Assembly: GCF_036898095.1 (NCBI RefSeq)
Contig: NC_090729.1
Location: forward strand, 63,641,132-63,705,131
Source: Palaemon carinicauda
Lineage: Eukaryota; Arthropoda; Malacostraca; Decapoda; Palaemonidae
Direction of reading: 5' to 3'
DNA length: 64,000 bases
The position numbers were made by a program, and so were the translations under genes. Shown one piece after another: positions 19,767 through 31,300 of the stretch; within the stretch, counting starts at the first letter, position 1; each line of letters begins with the position of its first letter. Below the pieces are notes generated by a model. The model did not search any database. It was given only the letters and a program-made list of their open reading frames with translations, and was not told the origin of the DNA.

Positions 19767-20689
19767 ATGGAGTCCAAGATTAAGGTAGTTATCGAAGGGG
19801 AAATTATTTCCTTACAAGATTTGCTCGACGAGTCAGGTAGCTGCATTGGTGATACCGATACACCAAAATCGACTCTTGTAATGTATGAACGTTGTCTTAC
19901 TGAGGGACTACGACGTTTTGAAGATTGTTGGTCACAGAATGTGACGATTATTTCACAGGACAGTGAATATGACAAGTTATGTAGAAGTTATAGAGCAATA
20001 ACTAGATGTGTAAGGAAAGCTATTGCTGCTACTCAGCAAACTATGAGCGAGATTGACGCTAGAGATAGAAATCAACGGCCCGATATGCCTCCTCCTTCAG
20101 CTCACGTTAATCCTCTCCCTCCCCTAAACTCCCAGAAATTAAGATACCTGAATTTAGTGGTGGGGAAGAACAATGGCTTGCATTTTGGGATATATTCAAC
20201 AGTTTGGTTCACGATCGTAGGGATATTTCCGATGTAATTATGTTTTCTATACTCAGAGCTAGTTTAAGGGACAACGCCCTCAAAGCCATAGAAGGTTTGC
20301 CTGTCACTAATGACAATTATTCAGTAACTATTCAGACCCTTAAGGAGAAGTATGATAATAAGGAAAACTTGAAACGTAGACTCATGTCCAAATTAACACA
20401 TTTAGTCCCTCCCATTCATTCAATAGAGGATTTGAACACTTTTAAATTGGATTATGAAAAAATTATTTTACAGATGAAAGCATTGAATTTAGATGTAGAA
20501 GCCATGAACCCCATTTTCTCTAGTATAATATGCGAGAAATTATTACCTGAAACGCGTAAGGCTATAGCTGATAAACATAATAGTTTGTCTCTTGATTTAA
20601 AGCAAATTTCCTCAGGGTTGAAATATGTTTATGAGTTGATGAAATTTTGTCACGAAGGTGAGAATTCTAATAAAAGAAAACGGGATTAG
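19767..20689 (+). pseudogene. Pao/BEL Gag (DUF1759 region), frameshifted
   Basis: It starts at the ATG at 19767, the first in the internal region. The first about 125 codons give an N-terminal coiled-coil-like segment. Near 20140 a frameshift occurs: the natural continuation (GGEEQWLAFWDIFNSLVHD) is in the frame of 20204-20689. That part has ISDVIMFSILRASLRDNALKAIEGL and LKEKYDNKENLKRRLMSKL, the DUF1759 pattern found in Pao/BEL Gag. It ends at a TAG (20687-20689), after which the same frame continues into the zinc-knuckle region. Gag forms the virus-like particle. Non-functional in this copy. Confidence 0.86.
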
Positions 20690-21755
20690 GCCAACTATTC
20701 TAAAGTAATTCCCTCAAATGTGCCTAATGTGCAGAGAGCACAGCCAAGTAACGGTAAACCTAGTAATAGTAGTTACAATAATTGTGTGTTTTGCTCATTG
20801 AACCATGCTTCTCGCGATTGTAAGACTTTCAAAACAGTTGATAGTAGAAGGGATAGAGTTAAATGTTTAAAATTATGTTTTGCTCGCCTCAAAGGAGGTC
20901 ATTTATTCTCTGAGTGTAGGAATAAGCCTAAGTGTAATATATGTGATGGTCCTCATTACCCGATGATTTGTAAGAAAACAGAAAACCCTGTAAATCTTGC
21001 TTCACCAAAGTTGAGTGTAAATAGTACTAATGTTAGTAAATCAAATGTTAACTTTTGGTGTCCTAATAAGGATCCTAAAGGTGCTGTTAGTCAATCAAAT
21101 GTTAATGGGTGTCCTAATAAGGATCCCAAAGGTGCTGTTAGTAAAGGTGATTCCCCCGTAGTTATGACTGCTTCTTTGGGAATTGGTCATTCTCAGAATA
21201 ATAAGATTTCTGTTTCGACTGCTCTTCCTACTGCTAGCGTAATTGTGTCAGGCAATGGACATCGTTCCTTTGAGAGAGCACTCTTTGATTCTGGTGCGCA
21301 AAGAACGTTTATTGCAACGGAATTAGCCCATAAGCTTAATCCATAGTCCATAGCAACAGTAGCCTTAAAGGTAAAACCATTTGGCAGTGATGCCATGGAA
21401 ATTGATTGTGATATAGTAAGAGTTGTGGTGAGACTAGGTAAAATTCGTACTGTCATTAATTCCATTTCATTCGATAGATTTAATTCCAGAATTTATTCTC
21501 CAGGATTGTAAGTCAGCTGCGTTCTTGACGAGTAAAGGCATAAAATTAGCAGATAATCATTTAAATTCAGATGAAGTAAATGGTATAGAATTAGTCATTG
21601 GGGCTGTTTATTATGGAAAATTCATTCAGAACACTCAAATTTGCTCTGGAATACAGATATTGAATAGTTCTGGTGGTGCACTAATTTTTGGACCCCTTCC
21701 TAGTTGGTCTTATGATGACGTAGAATCTAATAAGATTACTACATCAAATGTATGA
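20690..21755 (+). pseudogene. Pao/BEL zinc-knuckle and aspartic protease region (DUF1758-like)
   Basis: Cys-rich motifs lie at about 20781-20980 (CVFCSLNHASRDC, then CFARLKGGHLFSEC and CNICDGPHYPMIC). Two near-identical short tandem segments coding PNKDPKGAVS occur at about 21061-21145. The protease active site is ALFDSGAQRTFIA (about 21280-21318), with D-S-G in place. A TAG stop is at 21344-21346, and a frameshift near 21478 leads to the last part (IELVIGAVYYGKFI, about 21588-21630). The enzyme would process the polyprotein. Broken. Confidence 0.83.
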
Positions 21756-21923
21756 TGTTCCAGAATAGAAGTAGAGGAAATTCCTATTAATTCTTGTTGT
21801 GAAGTTAGAAGATTATGGGATTTAGAAAGTGTTGGTACTCGTCAATCTGAAATTAGTCCTGAATAAAGAGAATCAGTTAAGTGTTTTAAGGATAAAGTTA
21901 AAAGGGTTGACAATAAATATGAA

Positions 21924-22937
21924 GTGTCCTTACCATTTAAAGACGAAAGTAGACCGCCTGTTAACTATAGAATAGCCATTGGTCAATTAAATTCCTTGTT
22001 ACATAGATTTGAATCTGACCCCTCCTTGTATACTAAATATGATAAGATTATCAAAGATTACGTTCAGTCTGGGTTTATAGAATTAATTCCTGCAGGTTCC
22101 CCTTTTATCGGGCATTATTTACCCCATCATGCTGTATTGAAGGATTCCAAAACTACTCCCATTCGAATAGTTTATAATGCTTCTTCAAAGACTAAAGGAG
22201 AACTTTCCTTAAATGATTGTTTATTAACTGGTCCTTCATTAACTACTAAACTTTTCGATGCCCTGTTGAGTTTCCGTACAAACCCAGTAGCTGTGATTTC
22301 AGATATCAGTAAAGCCTTTTTAAGGATAGGCATTTCACCTGATTGTCGTGATTATTGCAGATTTCTATGGATAACTGATCCCTCAGATTTGAAGTCAACT
22401 GTAACTTACAGGTTTTGTGTAGTTTGTTTTGGAGCTACGTGCTCACCCTTTCTCTTGCAGCAAACCCTCTTGCATCATTTATCTTTACATGATAATCCTC
22501 TTGCATCATCTCTGATGAGGAATTTCTATGTAGATAATTTTAGTAAAACTTACAAAGATGTGTCAGTCTTGAAGGATGAGTATCCAGTAATAAGTGAGAT
22601 TCTTGAAGACGCTAATATGCCTCTACAAGAATGGGTCAGTAATGATTCAGATTTCAACAGAACCATAGACGTTAGCAAAGAAAGAGCAAACGTTTTGGGT
22701 TTAGAGTGGTATCTAGCACAAGATGAGATGTCACTAAAGGAAGTAAATTGTGAGCATAAAGGACCTTTAACCAAACGAAAGGTTTTGTCAGTAGTAGCTC
22801 GGATGTTTGATCCTCTAGGATTATTGTCACCAATACAGGTGAGAGGTAAATATTTTCTGAAATGTTTGTGGAGTAACTACGGGTGGGATGACCCTTTACC
22901 AGAATCATTATGTTCAAGGTTTGAAGAAATTTGTTAG
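21924..22937 (+). pseudogene. Pao/BEL reverse transcriptase, catalytic motif altered
   Basis: The longest open stretch of this element, 337 codons. Motifs: SPFIGHYLPHHAVLK and PIRIVYNASSKT (fingers), VISDISKAFLRIGI with the first catalytic Asp, RFCVVCFGATCSPFLLQQTL, then NFYVDNFSKTY where the family norm is YVDD: the second Asp is Asn (codon 22536-22538). After that come the thumb-like VLGLEWYL and the connection MFDPLGLLSPIQVRGKYFLK. A TAG at 22935-22937 ends it, and the next domain follows in the same frame. Upstream, 21756-21923 is coding debris with stops. The Asp-to-Asn change would destroy polymerase activity. Confidence 0.92.
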
Positions 22938-23429
22938 TGTTTTAGAAATGTAGAAGGTTTAAGGTATCCTAGGTTTGTTGTACATCCTGAATGTTCCCAC
23001 TTACATGTATTTTGTGATGCCTCTAACAAGGCAATTGGAGCTGCTGCCTATGTGACTGATTCCAAGAGAAGTGTAAGCAATTTACTGGTCAGTAAGTGTA
23101 AAGTGACACCAAACCCTAAACAGACTATTCCGCGTTTGGAATTGACAGCCTTGTCCTTGGGTGCAAAACTTGCTGGAAGATTAATGCAGAATGAGGATTT
23201 AAGATTGAGTTCTTGCACTCTCTGGAGTGACTCCATGGTTTCTATTTGTTGGGTGAAGAACAATAATAGTAAAATCCCCTATGTACGAAACAGAGTCACT
23301 GAAATTAATGAGTTCAAGTTTCCCCTACGGTATACCCCATCTAAGGATAATCCAGCTGATATTCTATCCAGAGGTAGTAATAGTAAAGATTTATCGCAAA
23401 ATTCCTTGTGGTGGAATGGTCCAAAATAG
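22938..23429 (+). pseudogene. Pao/BEL RNase H domain
   Basis: Same frame as the RT. LHVFCDASNKAIGAAAYV (about 23003-23056) carries the first catalytic Asp, RLELTALSLGAKLA the Glu region, and LWSDSMVSICWVKN another Asp. The segment ends VRNRVTEINE... and NPADILSRGSN, standard for Pao/BEL. It ends at TAG 23427-23429. Confidence 0.9.
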
Positions 23430-24281
23430 CTTTTAACTGGTGATTACCCCCAATCTTTAGCTACAGAAACTGTGCATGTTAATGAAATTCTTTCAGAACC
23501 TAAGTTTGTACAACCTCCAGCCCCATTAATTGACATCTCACGTTACAGTAATTTAAGTAAGCTTAAACGTATCATGAGGTCAATTTTGCTCTTTCTTAGT
23601 AAGTGCAGTAAAGGTTCTAAGTTTGTTGTTAACGAAATGAAGGCACTTGTCTTCCTTGAACAGAAGCAACATTTTGCTGCTACCAGAATGTACCTCTGTG
23701 ATAAGAATTCACATGGAGTGTCCATGGATATTAAGAATGTGTGTAATCAGTTAAACTTATTTGTTGATGAGGAAGACCTAATAAGATAGTTGAACATTTG
23801 CATAGACATAATCACCATTGTGGTGTCAATTCTGTACTGGTATTTTTGAGAGAAACCTTTTGGGTACCTAAAGCACATCAAGTAATCAAATCGATTCTGT
23901 CAAAGTGTGTTTTGTGTCAGAAGTTAACTAAAAAACAGTTGTGTTTGCCTCCTCCCCCACCATTACCCATAGAATGAGTGAGATATGATAGAACGTTCCA
24001 ATCAATAGGAGTTGATTATACTGGTGCTATTAATATTTTTTGATCATGAGACTGGTTTTGAGGAGAAGGTCTTTGTGTGTCTATTTACCTGTACTACGAG
24101 CAGGGCAGTTCATTTTGAATTGACTCATTCCATGACTGCTTCAGATTTCCTACTGGCTTTTCGACACTTTGTAGCATATCATTCTCTGCCGAGTCTGATT
24201 ATATCTGACAATGGTCGGAATTTTGTTGGATTTAATTTCTATGGATGCACTCTAAGTGTATGTTTTGATTTAGAATTTTGA
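23430..24281 (+). pseudogene. Pao/BEL integrase, truncated
   Basis: It continues in the same frame with stops at 23787-23789 and near 23847 and 23977. The linker is read at 23472-23789. The zinc-binding region is partly visible: H residues near 23800-23820 (frameshifted) and CVLCQKLTKKQLC at about 23909-23947. The core has the first catalytic Asp in FQSIGVDYTGAI (about 23998-24033) and SRAVHFELTHSMTASDFLLAF. The second Asp is in IISDNGRNFVG (codon 24207-24209). The sequence leaves the family soon after 24235, and the catalytic Glu part is lost to the satellite junction. Confidence 0.88.
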
Positions 24282-24799
24282 GTACAGTTGCATACTCTTT
24301 AGTTCCTCTGGTTGCTACAACCTCACCATCCCTGTCAGGTGAGGCTTTGTGGTGGCCCAGTGGTGGCGTCCTTGCATGGTGATTGCCGCACCATGGTTAG
24401 ATACCCTCTCATACTCTTTAGTTCCTCTGGTTGCTGCAACCTCACCATCCCTGTCAGGTGAGGCTTTGTGGTGGCCCAGTGGTGGCGTCCTTGCATGGTG
24501 ATTGCCGCACCATGGTTAGATACCCTCTCATACTCTTTAGTTCCTCTGGTTGCTGCAACCTCACCATCCCTGTCAGCTGAGGCTTTGTGGTGGCCCAGTG
24601 GTGGCGTCCTTGCATGGTGATTGCCGCACCATGGTTAGATACCCTCTCATACTCTTTAGTTCCTCTGGTTGCTGCAACCTCACCATCCCTGTCAGCTGAG
24701 GCTTTGTGGTGGCCCAGTGGTGGCGTCCTTGCATGGTGATTGCCGCACCATGGTTAGATACCCTCTCATACTCTTTAGTTCCTCTGGTTGCTGCAACCT

Positions 24800-27700
24800 C
24801 ACCATCCCTGTCAGGTGAGGCTTTGTGGTGGCCCAGTGGTGGCGTCCTTGCATGGTGATTGCCGCACCATGGTTTGATACCCTCTCATACTCTTTAGTTC
24901 CTCTGGTTGCTGCAACCTCACCATCCCTGTCAGGTGAGGCTTTGTGGTGGCCCAGTGGTGGCGTCCTTGCATGGTGATTGCCGCACCATGGTTAGATACC
25001 CTCTCATACTCTTTAGTTCCTCTGGTTGCTGCAACCTCACCATCCCTGTCAGGTGAGGCTTTGTGGTGGCCCAGTGGTGGCGTCCTTGCATGGTGATTGC
25101 GGCACCATGGTTAGATACCCTCTCATACTCTTTAGTTCCTCTGGTTGCTGCAACCTCACCATCCCTGTCAGGTGAGGCTTTGTGGTGGCCCAGTGGTGGC
25201 GTCCTTGCATGGTGATTGCGGCACCATGGTTAGATACCCTCTCATACTCTTTAGTTCCTCTGGTTGCTGCAACCTCACCATCCCTGTCAGCTGAGGCTTT
25301 GTGGTGGCCCAGTGGTGGCGTCCTTGCATGGTGATTGCCACACCATGGTTAGATACCCTCTCATACTCTTTAGTTCCTCTGGTTGCTGCAACCTCACCAT
25401 CCCTGTCCTTGCATGGTGATTGCCACACCATGGTTAGATACCCTCTCATACTCTTTAGTTCCTCTGGTTGCTGCAACCTCTCCATCCCTGTCAGCCGAGG
25501 CTTTGTGGTGGCCCAGTGGTGGCGTCCTTGCATGGTGATTGCCACACCATGGTTAGATACCCTCTCATACTCTTTAGTTCCTCTGGTTGCTGCAACCTCT
25601 CCATCCCTGTCAGCCGAGGCTTTGTGGTGGCCCAGTGGTGGCGTCCTTGCATGGTGATTGCCACACCATGGTTAGATACCCTCTCAAACTCTTTAGTTCC
25701 TCTGGTTGCTGCAACCTCACCATCCCTGTCAGCCGAGGCTTTGTGGTGGCCCAGTGGTGGCGTCCTTGCATGGTGATTGCCACACCATGGTTAGATACCC
25801 TCTCATACTCTTTAGTTCCTCTGGTTGCTGCAACCTCACCATCCCTGTCAGCCGAGGCTTTGTGGTGGCCCAGTGGTGGCGTCCTTGCATGGTGATTGCC
25901 ACAATAGGGTTCGATCCCCTCTCATACTCCTTAGTTCCTCTGGTTGCTGCAACCTCACCATCCCTGTCAGCTGAGGCTTTGTGGTGGCCCAGTGGTGGCG
26001 TCCTTGCATGGTGATTGCCACAATATGGTTAGATACCCTCTCATACTCTTTAGTTCCTCTGGTTGCTGCAACCTCACCATCGCTCTCAGCTGAGGCTTTG
26101 TGGTGGCCCAGTGGTGGCGTCCTTGCATGGTGATTGCCACACCATGGTTAGATACCCTCTCATACTCTTTAGTTCCTCTGGTTGCTGCAACCTCACCATC
26201 CCTGTCACCTGAGGCTTTGTGGTGGCCCAGTGGTGGCGTCCTTGCATGGTGATTGCCGCACCATGGTTAGATACCCTCTCTTACTCTTTAGTTCCTCTGG
26301 TTGCTGCAACCTCACCATCGCTCTCAGCTGAGGCTTTGTGGTGGCCCAGTGGTGGCGTCCTTGCATGGTGATTGCCGCACCATGGTTAGATACCCTCTCA
26401 TACTCTTTAGTTCCTCTGGTTGCTGCAACCTCACCATCCCTGTCAGCTGAGGCTTTGTGGTGGCCCAGTGGTGGCGTCCTTGCATGGTGATTGCCGCACC
26501 ATGGTTAGATACCCTCTCATACTCTTTAGTTCCTCTGGTTGCTGCAACCTAACCATCCCTGTCAGCTGAGGCTTTGTGGTGGCCCAGTGGTGGCGTCCTT
26601 GCATGGTGATTGCCGCACCATGGTTAGATACCCTCTCATACTCTTTAGTTCCTCTGGTTGCTGCAACCTCACCATCCCTGTCAGCTGAGGCTTTGTGGTG
26701 GCCCAGTGGTGGCGTCCTTGCATGGTGATTGCCGCACCATGGTTAGATACCCTCTCATACTCTTTAGTTCCTCTGGTTGCTGCAACCTCACCATCCCTGT
26801 CAGCTGAGGCTTTGTGGTGGCCCAGTGGTGGCGTCCTTGCATGGTGATTGCCGCACCATGGTTAGATACCCTCTCATACTCTTTAGTTCCTCTGGTTGCT
26901 GCAACCTCACCATCCCTGTCAGCTGAGGCTTTGTGGTGGCCCAGTGGTGGCGTCCTTGCATGGTGATTGCCGCACCATGGTTAGATACCCTCTCATACTC
27001 TTTAGTTCCTCTGGTTGCTGCAACCTCACCATCCCTGTCAGCTGAGGCTTTGTGGTGGCCCAGTGGTGGCGTCCTTGCATGGTGATTGCCGCACCATGGT
27101 TAGATACCCTCTCATACTCTTTAGTTCCTCTGGTTGCTGCAACCTCACCATCCCTGTCAGCTGAGGCTTTGTGGTGGCCCAGTGGTGGCGTCCTTGCATG
27201 GTGATTGCCGGCACCATGGTTAGATACCCTCTCATACTCTTTAGTTCCTCTGGTTGCTGCAACCTCACCATCCCTGTCAGGTGAGGCTTTGTGGTGGCCC
27301 AGTGGTGGCGTCCTTGCATGGTGATTCCGCACCATGGTTGATACCCTCTCATACTCTTTAGTTCCTCTGGTTGCTGCAACCTCACCATCCCTGTCAGGTG
27401 AGGCTTTGTGGTGGCCCAGTGGTGGCGTCCTTGCATGGTGATTGCCACACCATGGTTAGATACCCTCTCATACTCTTTAGTTCCTCTGGTTGCTGCAACC
27501 TCACCATCCCTGTCAGGTGAGGCTTTGTGGTGGCCCAGTGGTGGCGTCCTTGCATGGTGATTGCCACACCATGGTTAGATACCCTCTCATACTCTTTAGT
27601 TCCTCTGGTTGCTGCAACCTCACCATCCCAGTGGTGGCGTCCTTGCATGGTGATTGCCACACCATGGTTAGATACCCTCTCATACTCTTTAGTTCCTCTG

Positions 27701-30700
27701 GTTGCTGCAACCTCTCCATCCCTGTCAGCCGAGGCTTTGTGGTGGCCCAGTGGTGGCGTCCTTGCATGGTGATTGCCACACCATGGTTAGATACCCTCTC
27801 ATACTCTTTAGTTCCTCTGGTTGCTGCAACCTCTCCATCCCTGTCAGCCTGAGGCTTTGTGGTGGCCCAGTGGTGGCGTCCTTGCATGGTGATTGCCACA
27901 CCATGGTTAGATACCCTCTCATACTCTTTAGTTCCTCTGGTTGCTGCAACCTCACCAGGCTTTGTGGTGGCCCAGTGGTGGCGTCCTTGCATGGTGATTG
28001 CCACACCATGGTTAGATACCCTCTCATACTCTTTAGTTCCTCTGGTTGCTGCAACCTCACCATCCCTGTCAGCCTGAGGCTTTGTGGTGGCCCAGTGGTG
28101 GCGTCCTTGCATGGTGATTGCCACACCATGGTTAGATACCCTCTCATACTCTTTAGTTCCTCTGGTTGCTGCAACCTCACCATCGCTCTCAGCTGAGGCT
28201 TTGTGGTGGCCCAGTGGTGGCGTCCTTGCATGGTGATTGCCACACCATGGTTAGATACCCTCTCATACTCTTTAGTTCCTCTGGTTGCTGCAACCTCACC
28301 ATCCCTGTCAGCTGAGGCTTTGTGGTGGCCCAGTGGTGGCGTCCTTGCATGGTGATTGCCACACCATGGTTAGATACCCTCTCATACTCTTTAGTTCCTC
28401 TGGTTGCTGCAACCTCACCATCCCTGTCAGCTGAGGCTTTGTGGTGGCCCAGTGGTGGCGTCCTTGCATGGTGATTGCCACACCATGGTTAGATACCCTC
28501 TCATACTCTTTAGTTCCTCTGGTTGCTGCAACCTCACCATCCCTGTCAGCTGAGGCTTTGTGGTGGCCCAGTGGTGGCGTCCTTGCATGGTGATTGCCAC
28601 ACCATGGTTAGATACCCTCTCATACTCTTTAGTTCCTCTGGTTGCTGCAACCTCACCATCCCTGTCAGCTGAGGCTTTGTGGTGGCCCAGTGGTGGCGTC
28701 CTTGCATGGTGATTGCCGCACCATGGTTAGATACCCTCTCATACTCTTTAGTTCCTCTGGTTGCTGCAACCTCACCATCCCTGTCAGGTGAGGCTTTGTG
28801 GTGGCCCAGTGGTGGCGTCCTTGCATGGTGATTGCCGCACCATGGTTGATACCCTCTCATACTCTTTAGTTCCTCTGGTTGCTGCAACCTCACCATCCCT
28901 GTCAGGTGAGGCTTTGTGGTGGCCCAGTGGTGGCGTCCTTGCATGGTGATTGCCGCACCATGGTTAGATACCCTCTCATACTCTTTAGTTCCTCTGGTTG
29001 CTGCAACCTCACCATCCCTGTCAGGTGAGGCTTTGTGGTGGCCCAGTGGTGGCGTCCTTGCATGGTGATTGCGGCACCATGGTTAGATACCCTCTCATAC
29101 TCTTTAGTTCCTCTGGTTGCTGCAACCTCACCATCCCTGTCAGGTGAGGCTTTGTGGTGGCCCAGTGGTGGCGTCCTTGCATGGTGATTGCGGCACCATG
29201 GTTAGATACCCTCTCATACTCTTTAGTTCCTCTGGTTGCTGCAACCTCACCATCCCTGTCAGCTGAGGCTTTGTGGTGGCCCAGTGGTGGCGTCCTTGCA
29301 TGGTGATTGCCACACCATGGTTAGATACCCTCTCATACTCTTTAGTTCCTCTGGTTGCTGCAACCTCACCATCCCTGTCCTTGCATGGTGATTGCCACAC
29401 CATGGTTAGATACCCTCTCATACTCTTTAGTTCCTCTGGTTGCTGCAACCTCTCCATCCCTGTCAGCCGAGGCTTTGTGGTGGCCCAGTGGTGGCGTCCT
29501 TGCATGGTGATTGCCACACCATGGTTAGATACCCTCTCATACTCTTTAGTTCCTCTGGTTGCTGCAACCTCTCCATCCCTGTCAGCCGAGGCTTTGTGGT
29601 GGCCCAGTGGTGGCGTCCTTGCATGGTGATTGCCACACCATGGTTAGATACCCTCTCATACTCTTTAGTTCCTCTGGTTGCTGCAACCTCACCATCCCTG
29701 TCAGCCGAGGCTTTGTGGTGGCCCAGTGGTGGCGTCCTTGCATGGTGATTGCCACACCATGGTTAGATACCCTCTCATACTCTTTAGTTCCTCTGGTTGC
29801 TGCAACCTCACCATCCCTGTCAGCTGAGGCTTTGTGGTGGCCCAGTGGTGGCGTCCTTGCATGGTGATTGCCACAATGGTTAGATACCCTCTCATACTCT
29901 TTAGTTCCTCTGGTTGCTGCAACCTCACCATCCCTGTCAGCTGAGGCTTTGTGGTGGCCCAGTGGTGGCGTCCTTGCATGGTGATTGCCACAATATGGTT
30001 AGATACCCTCTCATACTCTTTAGTTCCTCTGGTTGCTGCAACCTCACCATCGCTCTCAGCTGAGGCTTTGTGGTGGCCCAGTGGTGGCGTCCTTGCATGG
30101 TGATTGCCACACCATGGTTAGATACCCTCTCATACTCTTTAGTTCCTCTGGTTGCTGCAACCTCACCATCCCTGTCAGCTGAGGCTTTGTGGTGGCCCAG
30201 TGGTGGCGTCCTTGCATGGTGATTGCCGCACCATGGTTAGATACCCTCTCATACTCTTTAGTTCCTCTGGTTGCTGCAACCTCACCATCGCTCTCAGCTG
30301 AGGCTTTGTGGTGGCCCAGTGGTGGCGTCCTTGCATGGTGATTGCCGCACCATGGTTAGATACCCTCTCATACTCTTTAGTTCCTCTGGTTGCTGCAACC
30401 TCACCATCCCTGTCAGCTGAGGCTTTGTGGTGGCCCAGTGGTGGCGTCCTTGCATGGTGATTGCCGCACCATGGTTAGATACCCTCTCATACTCTTTAGT
30501 TCCTCTGGTTGCTGCAACCTCACCATCCCTGTCAGCTGAGGCTTTGTGGTGGCCCAGTGGTGGCGTCCTTGCATGGTGATTGCCGCACCATGGTTAGATA
30601 CCCTCTCATACTCTTTAGTTCCTCTGGTTGCTGCAACCTCACCATCCCTGTCAGCTGAGGCTTTGTGGTGGCCCAGTGGTGGCGTCCTTGCATGGTGATT

Positions 30701-31300
30701 GCCGCACCATGGTTAGATACCCTCTCATACTCTTTAGTTCCTCTGGTTGCTGCAACCTCACCATCCCTGTCAGCTGAGGCTTTGTGGTGGCCCAGTGGTG
30801 GCGTCCTTGCATGGTGATTGCCGCACCATGGTTAGATACCCTCTCATACTCTTTAGTTCCTCTGGTTGCTGCAACCTCACCATCCCTGTCAGCTGAGGCT
30901 TTGTGGTGGCCCAGTGGTGGCGTCCTTGCATGGTGATTGCCGCACCATGGTTAGATACCCTCTCATACTCTTTAGTTCCTCTGGTTGCTGCAACCTCACC
31001 ATCCCTGTCAGCTGAGGCTTTGTGGTGGCCCAGTGGTGGCGTCCTTGCATGGTGATTGCCGCACCATGGTTAGATACCCTCTCATACTCTTTAGTTCCTC
31101 TGGTTGCTGCAACCTCACCATCCCTGTCAGTGAGGCTTTGTGGTGGCCCAGTGGTGGCGTCCTTGCATGGTGATTGCCGCACCATGGTTAGATACCCTCT
31201 CATACTCTTTAGTTCCTCTGGTTGCTGCAACCTCACCATCCCTGTCAGGTGAGGCTTTGTGGTGGCCCAGTGGTGGCGTCCTTGCATGGTGATTGCCGGC
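24800..31300 (+). repeat. Higher-order duplication of about 4 kb in the left domain
   Basis: The rare truncated junction CATCCCTGTCCTTGCATGG occurs at about 25399 and 29371. Unit order and variants match around both at a constant offset of 3972 bp (for example 25168-25545 and 29140-29517). A second matching series, 27490-28124 and 31342-31973, has offset 3852 and shares the truncated CTCACCAGGCTTTG unit (27952 and 31804). Related truncated units recur near 37.1-37.3 and 41.1-41.6 kb, so the pattern repeats beyond two copies. Confidence 0.82.
25866..25918 (+). promoter_or_regulatory. Left-domain unit with both boxes matching consensus
   Basis: TGGCCCAGTGG (25866-25876) and GGTTCGATCCC (25908-25918), 42 nt apart start to start, surrounded by units with the mutated B box. 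A candidate RNA polymerase III internal promoter by motif only. Confidence 0.45.

Larger units (their letters stand above)
19353..24281 (+). mobile_element. Pao/BEL LTR retrotransposon, truncated at its 3' end by the satellite array
   Basis: Internal region in the order leader, gag, protease, RT, RNase H, integrase. The leader begins TCTGGTCCTTCGAACGAACC, a motif familiar from Pao/BEL leaders. The coding region is in consistent order but has several stops and frameshifts. It stops within the integrase core, and the satellite begins at about 24294. The rest of the integrase, the DUF5641 region and the 3' LTR are absent. Confidence 0.88.

Noticed and set aside
19353..24281. Active endogenous retrovirus-like provirus
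   Set aside because: Multiple stops, frameshifts, a mutated polymerase motif and loss of the integrase end and 3' LTR; no envelope gene seen.
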